Shown piece by piece: positions 12,787 through 24,041 of a stretch of 64,000 bases of DNA. Location: NCBI GenBank assembly GCA_025201765.1, contig MU623355.1, forward strand, positions 124,001 through 188,000, written 5' to 3'. The position numbers and the translations under genes are program-made. The DNA comes from Daldinia sp. FL1419. Its lineage: Eukaryota > Ascomycota > Sordariomycetes > Xylariales > Hypoxylaceae. How positions within the stretch are numbered: the first letter of the stretch is position 1; each line of letters begins with the position of its first letter. The notes below the pieces were generated by a model, which did no database searches, had not been told where the DNA came from, and saw only the letters and a program-made list of their open reading frames with translations.

Positions 12787-13422
12787 CTAAGCGGTGCTTG
12801 CAACAAGCCCAGAACTATCCTTAATGACGGGTGTCGGCAGATTCAGGAGTGGGATGGTCTCAAATTCACGGGGGCCAACATTTGGGCGTTTCTTAATCTC
12901 CGATTCTGGTTCGCCGCTCCTTATCCGTTTGATTAGATCCTCTGGATCGAAATCAACGCCCACAGGGTTCTGAGCGAACTCGGGACCCATCATGAATTTG
13001 GTGGGCTCTTCAACCGTATCGAAGTTGTCTACTTGCGTCTCTAGTATGTTACCGTCGGGGTCCTGGTAGTACATACTCGTGGTAGGTCCATGATTGACAC
13101 ACCAGACTGGCAATATGCCGTGGGCTTTGCGCTGCGAGTAGGCCGTCGCGAGGTCGTCTAGGGTTCGAAACGAGAATGCTATATGATCCAGGCCAGCACT
13201 CATCCGGACCTTGTCACCACAGGTTGGAATCGATGCGATGGCGATACGATGATGTTCATCGTCATAGGTCAAAAAAGCTAGCGACTCGAAGTCTCCTACG
13301 ATCTCTGCACCTAGAAAAGTCTTGTAAAACTCAACCATGGGTTTGAATTGTCGTGTCCTAAGCACAACGTGTGCTAGGCTACAAGGCGAAATGACTTTTC
13401 CAGGGGGATTCGCTCCGGCCAT
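12787..13422 (-). CDS. VOC-family (glyoxalase/extradiol dioxygenase-like) protein
   Basis: A single exon of 211 codons, from ATG to TAG. The fold is the vicinal oxygen chelate type: SLAHVVLRT near residue 16, GLDHIAF near 78, and DPDGNILETQVDNF near 121. His18, His80 and Glu128 form a plausible 2-His-1-carboxylate metal site. Members include extradiol dioxygenases, glyoxalases and resistance proteins. The DPDGN..E block with a long C-terminal tail matches fungal proteins usually labelled biphenyl-diol dioxygenase-like, but the substrate cannot be read from sequence. No signal peptide is present, so it is probably cytosolic. It diverges from the isochorismatase-like gene at 14194, with about 770 bp between their starts. 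A catabolic partnership is possible. Confidence 0.9.
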   Translation of the reverse strand: MAGANPPGKVISPCSLAHVVLRTRQFKPMVEFYKTFLGAEIVGDFESLAFLTYDDEHHRIAIASIPTCGDKVRMSAGLDHIAFSFRTLDDLATAYSQRKAHGILPVWCVNHGPTTSMYYQDPDGNILETQVDNFDTVEEPTKFMMGPEFAQNPVGVDFDPEDLIKRIRSGEPESEIKKRPNVGPREFETIPLLNLPTPVIKDSSGLVASTA

Positions 13423-14193
13423 GATGAGGGGTTAGTCCGAGGTGAGAGATCTTAATAAAGCGTTGGCTTTGAATTGGGAAAATTGTCTATCGAGTTTGGA
13501 GTATCGTTATTTGTTGTGAGCAATACTAAACAGTTTAACGACGGGTTGCTTCGGCTTCTTATATTCTTACAATATACCTTATCCAACGGGCAACTTATTA
13601 ATCCATCTTAAGCACTGACTAATGTCGTGTCACGAACACAACGGCCTGCATGCTCCTCCACATGGACACAGAATAGAATCTCGGATACTTTTCTTGGCCG
13701 CCTAGCAACAGCCAACTCAGTTATCCCGACTCGGACCTAGATGCTCTAGGTCGGTCCTAATACAGCAAGATTCGGGTACATTTCTTTGGTCTAAGAAAAG
13801 TTGGTCCTATTAGATCGGCATTGCCTACGAGAAATCTAAGCACTTGGATTTACAAGCGGTATGGAATGAAGGGTAACAAATCTCCGCACTGTTGGTACTG
13901 TGAGTTTGCTAGGTACCTAGGTAGGTACCTAGGGAGGGGATCTCCAAACCGCGACGTAGCAAAAGGGCAAAAGGATGGATTTTTGACTTGGTTCCTTTCT
14001 CCGCCCGTATACAACTACCTATGTTAGATTCTGCAAAGCCTCCAACTACATCATCGCATTAGTCTTGATCTTACTCAAAGTCTTTATACATCAACTGACT
14101 TCCAAGCGTCCACACTTGCATTTTGGCAACCTATTATCTCTTGTTGCAGCGAGCGGCATACGTACTAGTGTAACACGAACCCCTCTATTCACC
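13423..14193. other. Divergent promoter region between VOC and isochorismatase genes
   Basis: About 770 bp between two diverging starts. It contains a double CCTAGG palindrome at 13909-13933. I see no coding potential. Confidence 0.55.
13909..13933. repeat. Double CCTAGG palindromic repeat
   Basis: Two GGTACCTAGG units in tandem within the divergent promoter. This is the tightest copy of the family in the window. Confidence 0.6.
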
Positions 14194-15297
14194 ATGTCGC
14201 ACGTTGTGGCATTAGGTCCAAGAGGCGACGAATGGACTTATGACAAGGACGCCAAGATCTACAACCTCACTCGCGGAAACTCCCCGTCAACATTCTCACT
14301 CCGCACGACCAAGGGTCCTACGGATACATCGATCACGCTAGCGCCAAGTCTAAGCGCTCTAATCGTGGTTGATATGCAGAACCTGTTCCTTCATCCAAGT
14401 TGCAATAAGCACCCTACGGGTCTGGCTGCAGTAGAGCGTACTATCGAATTGGTTAGGAAATGCCGCGAGGTTGACGTCAAGGTATAGGTAGTCGTAGGAC
14501 CGGTACATAGGATCGGTCTACGTAATTAAGTTGTCTTTTATAGCACCCACCACCCCCCAGGAATACAGAACTATAATACCCTATTGAACCAAGTGCTGAC
14601 CTCGGACTTGAATATAGATTATTTGGTTGAACTGGGGGTTGAACGATAAGGACCTCGAAACTATGCCAGCCGCGGCCGAGCGAAGCTTCGATAGGACCTT
14701 ACTTACGATGCCTCCAGACGGCACTCAAGTCAGACGCGGCTTCGGTTTTGACATGGGAGAGGGTAGAGGCCGATTATTAATGGATGGATCGTGGAATGCA
14801 GCGCTTTACGGCCCCATGCGTGACGAGACACGCTCCTCAGATGTTTTCTGTAGTAAAAATCGTATATCGGGACTTTGGCACAGCGAGACACCGCTCGGGA
14901 AAGAATTGAAGTCTGGTGGCTTTCGTACGCTCTTGTTTGCTGGCGTAAACACGGATCAATGCGTCTTGGGAACCCTAACTGACGCATATTATCACGGCTA
15001 TGATTGTATTATGGTTGAGGATTGCTGTGCAACCGGGACTCCGAGAGGACAAGAGGTTACCATTTCCAATGTCTCGGTAAGTTGAGTTGTCTAGTGGGTT
15101 CATCACTTAACTGTTATACATTCCAGAGAAGCACCAATGTTGGATCATCAAGCTGGAATAGCCCCCAATATACTTCATATCAGAGGTATCAAAACACCTG
15201 GACTTTGCTAATGCTAAACATATAGGGATTATACGGATTTGTAGTCGACAGTCATAGCATTATTGAGGGTACTCTCGGCTCCGAAGTGCATAAATAA
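14194..15297 (+). CDS. Isochorismatase-like cysteine hydrolase
   Basis: Three exons (14194-14481, 14618-15076, 15226-15297), all joined in phase 0, encode 272 residues. The introns have GTATAG/ATATAG and GTAAGT/ATATAG borders. The catalytic triad expected for the family is visible: Asp60 in LIVVDMQN, Lys176 in FCSKNRIS, and Cys211 in GVNTDQCVLGT. The last exon supplies the conserved GLYGFVVDS tail. Members hydrolyse isochorismate, nicotinamide, carbamoyl or similar amides, and the precise substrate here is unknown. The length is normal for fungal members with an N-terminal extension. An intron 1 acceptor a few codons away is possible, but the chosen one restores the usual IIWLNWGL strand. There is no signal peptide, so it is cytosolic. 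Confidence 0.9.
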
Positions 15298-17085
15298 GCA
15301 TCTTACGATCCCGCATTTATTAGCTGGACTACGGGATATTGTTATATTTACTTCGTCACGAATAAGACTTGGGTTGATGTGTCTCAGGTGTCAAGTCTAT
15401 AACTTGTGTATCACTTACGTACGTCGTCTATCCGACTTTAGTTCCGTTAAGTCTCTAGTATAATCTACGACGATGGCACCTATCGCTCCATTGGACATGA
15501 TTGTAGGAGGTGAGGCTTTGAACACCTGACAACTTGTTTCCCAGGATGGCAACTCCGCAGTGACTTTGTGGTAGATGAGCATGTCAACTAGCGAAGATGG
15601 ATGGGAGGCGATACCGCAGGAGCGATGTTACGGTTTACGTAGGTATGTAGTAGAACAAGTTTCTGTAGAGCCTATACACATCTGCTGATCTTGAACCCCG
15701 CGTAAGTGAGGAGCCTTCGGACTTCGCGAAGAAGATAGTGTCCGTAATTGGGTCACACTTGAGCAAAAGAGCCGTTCGATCGGCCGTACCCCAGAAATAT
15801 CGCCCTCGGCTTGCACGACCGCTTCCCGCATCCGGATTAGCTGACCCATGGCACTGGTTCTTGCAGCAGCTTAAAAACAAGTGCCATATTCAGAACTATC
15901 CAGAACTGCGGCACAGACATCTTACACGTGCGCCGGGCCACCTAAAGCTGGGGTCGTTGCATGGGATCCATACCCGAACTTTGATTTCGGTCGTGTAATC
16001 CTACAGACTGCGACGTTTTCAGCGAAACATAGCAATCTGATATTTCTGTAGACGAGTGCACTCCCATGCTCATTTTCAAAGTCCGCTGTGGACCGTTTAA
16101 CTATGCTACTCGATACGTGTACTTACCATACGTAGGTACCTACCTAGGTAAGAGGTAGGTATGTTATGAAGAGTGCGACTATTCTCTCTCGAAAAATAAA
16201 GCACATAGGAGCATCACACGTAGAAAGTTGAACACTTAAGGCTTAGGAGCGATAATCGCATTTAGGCCGAGTCTCCCCATAATGTTTGGCAACGCAGGTG
16301 ATCACAGTACCTAAAAGTAGCTTCACGAGACTTGGTCTGTCTGTATTCCTTGATTGAACCTTTCGGGAATAACGCGGGGCCCGTGGCTTTGTTCCTAGCA
16401 ATATCCCCACGACAGGGTAAGGAGGTTGATTTGTCATTTGTCGACCTCTCGATGCCCCTAACTGACTAATATCGTGTAAGTGTCTTAATAAGATAAACTA
16501 CAGATACTTCACTTTTTTTCTAATCAGCATTAGTAATAATTGCTTTTCGAAATATCGTGATTACGTACGGATATGTATGACGATGTCACGAGTTCTCTTT
16601 TGTGTCTCGATTACCTGGCTTCTAGTTCCGTCGTTCCTCTGATTGACGGGAATCCTTAAAACCCTCGAAGTGTCAACTTTACATGCCTCAGTTGTGTTAA
16701 CGACATTGCGATATCGAATTACGAAAAAAATATAACCAAATGCGAGATAATACCCAGGCAGTAGTACTATAGTATGCTATACTATCTGACGCAGGGACGT
16801 ATGGTAAACTGGATTTAAGCACATTTATGTATACTTCAAGATTTGGCTGCCAGTCAAAGATTTTGGGGTTAAAAACGCATGTGAGTGCGCGGAACTTAGC
16901 CCAGACCTAGTTAGTATTTTGTTTGTTCTTTTATGCTTCATAAATCGCATCAATAGTAGATAGTCAAGTTACACGAGACCTATAATGCTCCAAATTTAGT
17001 TGGTGATAATGGTCTTTTTCAGCTTTACTTGACGAAGCTTTTCATACCCCTAGCTCCGATTACCTGGCGAGTACTCGGCGTCGAT
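15298..17085. other. Intergenic with an unassigned open frame
   Basis: No gene I can name. The plus frame around 15690-15998 has amphipathic, protein-like composition but no start, family motif or consistent splice sites. It may be a decayed fragment. A palindromic repeat lies at 16131. Confidence 0.45.
16131..16163. repeat. CCTAGG-centred palindromic repeat copy
   Basis: GTAGGTACCTACCTAGGTA followed by GAGGTAGGTATG. It is another intergenic member of the dispersed family. Confidence 0.55.
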
Positions 17086-18006
17086 TTATGATTTTGCAAG
17101 AGTTTCTCCTAGCTCCTTGCCTCGGTTGGTCGCCGCCTTCACAGCTTTATCTACGATGTCCTTGAACCCTGAGGCGTCAAAGCTTTTCAGCGCAGCTTCC
17201 GTAGTGCCCTTGGGGCTAGTCACGTTGATTCGCAGCTGCGCCGGCTCGTCGGACGATTCGACGAGCATTTTACCCGCGCCAAAGCATGTCTGCTTGGCCA
17301 AGCGCGTTGCCTGCTCCCGCGAGAGTCCTAGACTTATCCCGCTTTCGATCAGGTGCTCCACCATGGCGAAGAAGTATGCGGGCCCGGATCCTAAATCACG
17401 TTCGCTTCAGATCAAATTCCAACGGGTTTCGATTCAGTGAAAATAGACCTTACCTGACAGCCCCGTGACGACGTCGATCAGCTCTTCGCTATCCACCCAT
17501 TCGGTTACCTTGCTCACGCTTCCCAGTAACGCTGCGGTCAAGTCCTTCTCTTCTTGCGATACGTCGCCGCTGGCGAAAAGGCCCGATGCGCCCTCACCTA
17601 GCAAGGCGGGAGTATTCGGCATAACGCGAATGATGTGGGGTGTCCGTCCGTCGCTGAGCTTTAGCCATTCTTTGAGGCTCTCCAGCGTGATGCCTGCGGC
17701 GATAGAGACGATTAAAGGTAGGGACGTGCGTCCAGTCCAAGCGCCTGCGAGCTCCTGGCAGACACCTTTTGTGACCTGAGGCTTTACCGCGAGGACTAGA
17801 AGATCCGCATCTTGAGAGGCTTCAACGTTGGATGCGGTGGTACGCACTCCGGTTGACTTAATCTTATCCCGATTGACCTCCCAAGGCTCCGAGACGATGA
17901 TATTTTGCTTGTCCATGTCCTTAGCTACGAGACCTCCGATAATGGCACCGGCCATGTTACCACCGCCGATGAAGCCAAGTTTGCTTTTCTGTAGTTGAGA
18001 GGTCAT
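17086..18006 (-). CDS. PRO3: Pyrroline-5-carboxylate reductase
   Basis: Exons 18006-17454 and 17390-17086 around a 63-bp GTAAGG/TTTAG intron encode 285 residues. The enzyme reduces pyrroline-5-carboxylate to L-proline with NAD(P)H, the last step of proline synthesis, in the cytosol. The N-terminal Rossmann motif GFIGGGNMAG sits at residues 11-20. VKPQV follows near 95, then MPNTPALLGEG near 149. The splice rebuilds LSGSGPAYFF, the family hallmark in the helical C-terminal dimer domain, and KGTTEAAL follows. Length and motif order match fungal and bacterial ProC. It is on the same strand as the lyase-like gene upstream at 18981-21894, with no sign of shared function. Identification is very secure. 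Confidence 0.96.
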
Positions 18007-18835
18007 TTTTTATTGTACTTTATAGTATACCTATCGTTACTTTTTTCTGTTTATTGTTTATTCGGGGTTTATTGGTTTTTGTACTAAGTTGGGACGTCGA
18101 TGATGAATGCCGTCGGTTTGTTTCGGTCTTTCTTAGCGGCACCCGTTAGTATCATTTCAATACTAGCGTGGCGGTGCATTAACTATGGCTAATACAAGTT
18201 ATGAAAGATACGAGGGTGGCTAAAGAGCGAAGCATGAGAAGTACAGTACATAAGACAGGTACCTGGGTACCTACTCAAAAGGAGGCCATAAGAAGAGTAC
18301 AGCGGCTATGGGCGTTAAGGGGCATTCAGGTATCTCACGTCGAAAGAGTCTAAATATATACCTATGCTAAGTGCTTAAAATAACATAATATAATAATTTT
18401 ACGAAGTATATATAATTTTACCATGCTCATTGAATTCTTCTCCCCCCTCCTGCGTTGAATCTTGTAGTCGGTGTAGGGACGAAAAATTGGAAGGTGCGAG
18501 GCACTGTGTGGAAGTATAAAAGCCCTTCTGGGGAGTCTCCCCCATTTAGAATTCTCCATGAATCAACACACTTATCTTTTCTCTCTCTTTATCTGTAGTC
18601 AATTTTATTATACAACCATCCCTCTGACGGCACTTATACACATAGAAACATTTCGTCGTGTATTATCAGGTAAACAGTTATAATATAAGAGAAATTTATA
18701 GAAACTTTAATATTAATTAAGCAGTGTTTATTTATATATACCTACCATATGATTTATGCCTTCACCTCGTGGCTCGAGAAAATCTTCATCGCAAGTTTTG
18801 TTGTATCATCATAACGTCTACATTATCACTTCGAC
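18007..18835. other. Intergenic, upstream of PRO3
   Basis: No gene supported. Within the first 50 bases, the minus-strand leader of the reductase gene is AT-rich. The rest is AT-rich without structure I can name. Confidence 0.5.
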
Positions 18836-18919
18836 ATGGCGCCCATAACAGCCCTCCCCACCGAGCTCTTCATGGAAATTGCCGATCTTATGAAGTTTGG
18901 GCGTTTCGAAAGTAGCTGA
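18836..18919 (+). pseudogene. Orphan F-box N-terminal fragment
   Basis: A 27-codon frame from ATG to TGA begins MAPITALPTELFMEIADL, which matches the opening LPxELxxEI helix of F-box domains. It ends abruptly, and downstream sequence shows no continuation in any frame before the convergent lyase-like gene. F-box genes are abundant and often decayed in filamentous fungi. A chance match over this short length is possible. Confidence 0.4.
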
Positions 18920-18980
18920 ATCAAGGGACCTAATATAATGTGCTTGGATGAGTGTCTACCTAATATATGATTAATGACAT

Positions 18981-21894
18981 TTACAAGGTAAACCTAACTT
19001 GAGCCAAGTTTTCAATCGCGGCCAATCCGTAGAGTGCTGCGTCATTAGTCGAAATCCACGATGCCTCATCAACCGGCACTAGAACCTCGCTTCTATTTAG
19101 GTGTTCGCTCGTCCAGGGGAGCGATGGCGAGAAGCCGTCTGTGCTAAGAAACTCCTTCCACGCGCGCGCCGCTAGCGTTGAGTTATTCAGCTTCTTGGCC
19201 GCGTACGCTGTTAGTCGCGAGTGTCCCTGCTTCAAATTTAGGTTGCCGAAGCTGACACCGTATCGTGCCTTTTGCTCCGCCGCCCCTGCGCCGTAGTAGT
19301 AGCAGTAATCCAGCCAAGCTTGTTCGAAGCCGTCCGGTAGGTCGTCTCCCAGGTAGTCTGTTAGTTGCGAGATTATCTCCGGTAGCCCGAAACTCGCCGA
19401 GAGGTGAGAGACGGTTACGTCGCCGAGATTCTTCGGGTCAGTTGCAGGCGGTGAGATAACGCCTGTGCGAAGATTATAAAGACCTAGTCCTGTAACAAAG
19501 CCGTTCTTCAAGTTTACAATACTGTGCATAGTAGTATTTAGTTTCGATCGTGCTTCCTCCCATCGCGGACCGCGCCTCTCCCACTCGAGGAACCATGTAG
19601 ATGCTAGACCCGACCAGTCCAAGCCGATGTCTAAGTCCAGAGCGGTCGGGTCGATAACATAAGTGCCGTTATCCTGACGAACCTTGCGACGCGGGTCTAC
19701 TGTGAGGAATGCCTGTTCAGCATCCATAAGCTCGTGGAGGAGCTCCCCGGTTCGCTCATCACCACCGGATAGGTAGTAAAATACTTGGCGGTAAATAGGC
19801 GTCGACACACGGATCTGCTTAGAGCTGTCGCCCCAGTGCTGGACACCGTGACGAGTACCGAAGCCCTTGAAGGGACCGATATGATATACGTCTACTTCAC
19901 CCGTATGTCGTGCATGAGCTTCTGCAAATCGATACACATCCGCTCTTCCCGTGCGCAAGAAATAGTTCCAGAAGAAAAGGTTGGGCGAAAGTTCCGAGTT
20001 ATCCCATGCGTAACCCCCAATATCGTAACGCCAGGTATGTCTGTCTTCATCGTAGGTATCTACAACATATTAATAAGTTACCCTTCAGGTGATGAAAAGA
20101 AATTAGAAGTAGGGCAACAATGGAGCAAACCCTCTTGAATGTACTAAATGTGAGGGAGGAAAAGAAAAACCCCGAATTTCACATACGCATGATGTCGCCG
20201 TGATCCCAGAACCCATACCATCGCCTCTGCGATACTTGATCTTGATAAAATCTAATCAAAAACTCAAGATGCGTTTCGATCGTTCGCGCTGTTTCAGTCA
20301 AATTCTCAGCAACTGTTTCCCAGTATGACCCCACGGCTTTCGTTTGCTGGATATATGTTGGGCTAGCGGCAAGTACAGGTGGTTCGTTTGCGTGGGCTGT
20401 GAGAGCAGCCAAAGTATCCGTGGTGGGTGTCTTTTCAAACGGAAATATGTATAGTTCATTCGTTCGTGCGATGCCGTATGGTGTATCATAACTCCCCTCG
20501 TAGTCCTCGTAAGTAATCTCGAGTGCATCGAGTTGGTCATCATATGTATCTTCCCCTAGACCATCGTGGAACGGTCTTAGATCCATAGGCTCAGCAGAAG
20601 GACTATATAACCATAGGGTTAGCTGGCCAACATCCGCAGCCGCGTTGGAGATATCTAGACTTGTTGGATACTTTTTCCAAAAGTCGCGAAGGGCCATTGC
20701 GAGACCACCTTGCGTGGCGCCGCCGAGATAAGCAAGACCGCCCGCTTGTGTGCCCCCGGGGATCTTAACCCAGCTCTGTCCTGCTTTAGTGCGCTTCTTC
20801 AACGTAAACCCATCTGGGGACAGTTGATTCAAGCTGTAATCATTCCACGAGGGAATCCACTTTAATCTCGAAGAAACGCGGGTATCCCAAGTTGCAATAT
20901 CAGGGGTTTTTTCGCCCCTGAACTGAGCACTACGAACTCCCTTTCCCGGGTCCCTTCTAAGGCCTGTAATCCCTTGTACCGCTTCGCTCAAGAGTCCTCC
21001 GTCGGGACCAGCTAACCGGACGTGGCGATTATACAGCTCTTCGCCGGCCAGAGGGACATCAAATCGGATCCCAATCCCCGTGACGAAGTCCTTATCTATT
21101 TTACCGTCAAACACAAGTGTATGAACAACACGGATGGCGTCGGAGTCTGCATATAAGTAAAACCGAAGAATAAAAGGCAGCCAATCATCATGAACGCCTA
21201 AAATTGTCCGATGTTTTCCGCGGACGGTCACTAGAGTCCTAACTGCATTGTCCTTGCTGGAGCCAACGGTAACTTCTTCGAGCTTGCTTTCGAATTTCAG
21301 CTTTTCGATCGAAGCTGTGCTTCCTTCGTCATCCTCAATACCGGATTGCGACCACAGTATTAATCGTCCGTTCTGCCCTACAATCTTGCCGCTCGATGTC
21401 TTAATAGTACTCAAAAGGATGTTCCCAGACTTGGGAAATATTGCAGTGAGCTTCCCAGTGTTCACAGTAATCTCGTCGTCGGACTCGCTAACAGTTAACC
21501 CTGATTGAGGAAGTGCATTTGAGCGTGTGGTTGTGCTAGGCTTGGAACCGGTGGATGCAGCGATCTTGTACTCTTCGTAGACTTTTTCAGAACTGCCGAG
21601 TGCGTGCCCAGTCCATTTAATCGAATCGTCTGGCCAATAAGCTGTTACCCATGATTGTATCTGAACCTGTTCGTCACTGTCGCCTCCTAAGCCGGTAAAC
21701 GTAGTCTGATTCGCTTGATATTTGCCACGGGGCCAGGGAAGTCCAACGGTAGTTCCGGAATTGAGAGCTGGCGTCTTGCCGATCCATCTCACCGTGACGA
21801 CGTCTTCTGGGCTGTTGGTATTTTGGTAACTCTGAGCAGATATAAAATAAGCTAGACTTAGTGCGATGAACGCTATAGCCCGTGGCGGAGACAT
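18981..21894 (-). CDS. Secreted polysaccharide-lyase-like protein (PcRGLX/YetA type)
   Basis: Exon 1 (21894-20187) and exon 2 (20059-18981) join across a 126-bp GTATGT/TTGTAG intron to give 928 residues. The start opens a signal peptide ending near SAQS at residue 21. The early VRWIGKTPALNSGTTVGLPW block and the later RYDIGGYAWDNSE block (just after the splice, near 577) resemble large fungal proteins long labelled Tat-signal-domain proteins. These relate to exo-rhamnogalacturonan lyases (PL26) and L-rhamnose-glucuronate lyases (PL42). I expect N-terminal beta domains followed by a helical toroid rich in Trp and Tyr. It probably acts outside the cell on plant rhamnose- or uronate-containing polymers. 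The superfamily assignment is reasonable, but the choice of lyase family and substrate is inference. I infer several N-glycosylation sites from sequons. Confidence 0.82.
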
Positions 21895-22581
21895 CGTCGA
21901 AAGGGTTAACCAAGAGAAACACAGCCTAGGCTCCCTTAAACTCAACTCTCTTTTCGAAAACTCGCTCGACTTGCCCCCATCGAGAACGAACTGCTTCCCC
22001 CAAGTGCTGCTGCACTTTTGCGGGTTATATACAGAATCCAAGAGTATGGGGAAATACAATCTCCAATTTCGGGCATACAGGTTTTTGGATAAACTATAAG
22101 GTAGAGGAATCCAAGCTATACAGTTTAGTTTGCGTAATATTGCAACCTCGGTAGGATATTACACCGGGTGTATTGCCTTGGGAAGCTAGGAATAGCTACT
22201 CCGCATCTGCGAGGACTCAGTACGCAACGCATGATTATTGATTCGTGCTAGGACGAGCAAGGAAGGGTGAGATAGCGTGAATGAATATTAATGCCCTGTG
22301 GAAAGATTCCACGAATGATATGAGTGTCCGAAGACTTAACCCAAGCTACTATGTACTTAATACTGCTATATTATGATGTAGTTGCGGGGACTGCGAAGAT
22401 ACCCTTGCTACCTGGGAGATACGCGAATTTGGCGGTCTTGGAAGCTGGATAATTTGGAGACTTCATACTCACGAGAAATATTGGAGATGCGTAATTCCCC
22501 GTGGGTGACTCAGGGGTTTAACTATTGCGAGTTTCCCTGCTATATATAGACATTGTCGTGTTAACCTTCCACTATTAAGAC
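21895..22581. other. Divergent intergenic region
   Basis: This includes the minus-strand promoter of the lyase-like gene. No coding potential is seen. A TATATATAG element near 22541 could serve the plus-strand frame at 22582. Confidence 0.45.
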
Positions 22582-23238
22582 ATGTCGTCCGCCAGCATCA
22601 GTTCGGGAGCCGGCCGCAGCTTAGTTTCCCCAACCATGCGCCGCGGCCCTGTCCATATTCCTCACCACCCCGGTCATAAGGTAGTTCGGCCTAAGGATAT
22701 AGTTCTTGGGTCGGCGCTCGTCATCGTTGCTTAGGTAGGTATGTATATGACATATCATGCCTACTCTTATCTTCAATTCTCTAGGCATATGAAGGAAGCC
22801 ATGGAAGCAGGCAGGCGAAGCGAAGCTATAAATGATGATCTGCACCTGGGCTTCGCTAATGTTGGCCGTTCCGGTAATCGGGATCGTTTAAGGGGAACGG
22901 CCTTTCGGCATGCGCGATACAAGGTAGGGGCCCGGACGGAGACCGGTCCGTTACCAAGGATACCCAATATAGAAAATATCATACCCGAAGAAGATACGTT
23001 GGTGTCTATGGATTACGGCAACGAGACTCTCAATCAGTTCCTACGCCACGAAGTTCTTTCCGTTTCAATAGCCATCAATGTCGAACTAAGCGATTCCTTT
23101 CCTAAGCCGGATCCGAAGCAGAGTGCCGCCCTTACTGAAGTGCTTGCTCGTGTCGAATGGCAAATCGGATTGTGGATCATGGACGGGAAGCTGGACGACA
23201 GTTCTCAGTTGTCACTTCGTCTAATATTAAGAGGCTAA
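22582..23238 (+). CDS. Hypothetical protein, 5' structure unresolved
   Basis: A frame opening at 22582 with MSSASISSGAGRSLVSP is stopped by TAG at 22732. A second open frame in the same register runs to 23238 and contains about 150 residues of ordinary composition (EAMEAGRRSEAINDD near its start, ARVEWQIGLWIMDGKL near its end). GTAGGT follows the TAG and CTCTAG lies at 22784, but joining these would keep the stop and break phase. An intron from GTTTCC near 22624 to GATATAG near 22702, with a second one ending at CTCTAG, would give an open reading. I do not recognise the family. It may be a real gene with two introns or a recent pseudogene. Confidence 0.4.
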
Positions 23239-24041
23239 CAACTCGGGATGCCAATTCCCTTCAATATATCTCACCTTAGGGATGTTATCGCAGCCTCGCG
23301 TTGACGGGGTATTCTACAGCTACCACCGCTCTTCAAAATCTATTCCCCTTCATCCGACATCCCTGACACGCCATCTATGCGACGTACATGAAACCGATGA
23401 GATTATTTACTAAATCTGTCATGTTCAGTAAGGGCCGATCACAGTAGTTTCATAGCAACGCCAGTAATTCGGTTGCTGGTACTTGGGAATATGAAACGGG
23501 TAGATACCAAGACGACCAACTGATTTTTAAATAGACAACGCACCCACGCGCGTACGCCCAACTTCGAGCGTTAGCGATGGTTCTGTGCCCATTCTGCCCT
23601 TACTACGGCGGAAACAGGGGCAGATTTTACCACGTACCACAGTAAAATATTTGGTAGGTATTTGGGTAAAATAAACTGATGAGCTAGATTGACTTGTCGA
23701 TAGCAACAATATTCTTCGTTAATTGCGAAAGTAGGTAGACTGTGTAGTTTTCTCCAATGAAACCTCATAAATATTTCAACAGTTCATCTAGCTTATACTA
23801 TCCAAAATTTAAAATAAAAATATCGAAGATCGTCGAAATCCTCGACATAAACGCCTAGAAGTATCTTGCAATAATAGGGGGGTATCGTACCTTCTCCTCG
23901 CCGCTTTTGCAATATCATTCTTATTAAGTCAGCACGTAGTTACGAAACTTGGAAGCATAAATAGATAGATCAGGGGAGAGCAGATATAGACGGCTGGCTG
24001 TAAGATGAACGGAACCAAAGAAACGAACTTTAATCCCTCCC
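23239..24041. other. Intergenic between convergent transcription units
   Basis: I see nothing beyond AT-rich sequence and short shadow frames. Confidence 0.55.

Noticed and set aside
15690..15998. Open frame with AVPQKYRPRLARPL-like composition
   Set aside because: Could not be assigned, and no start or splice sites give a full gene.
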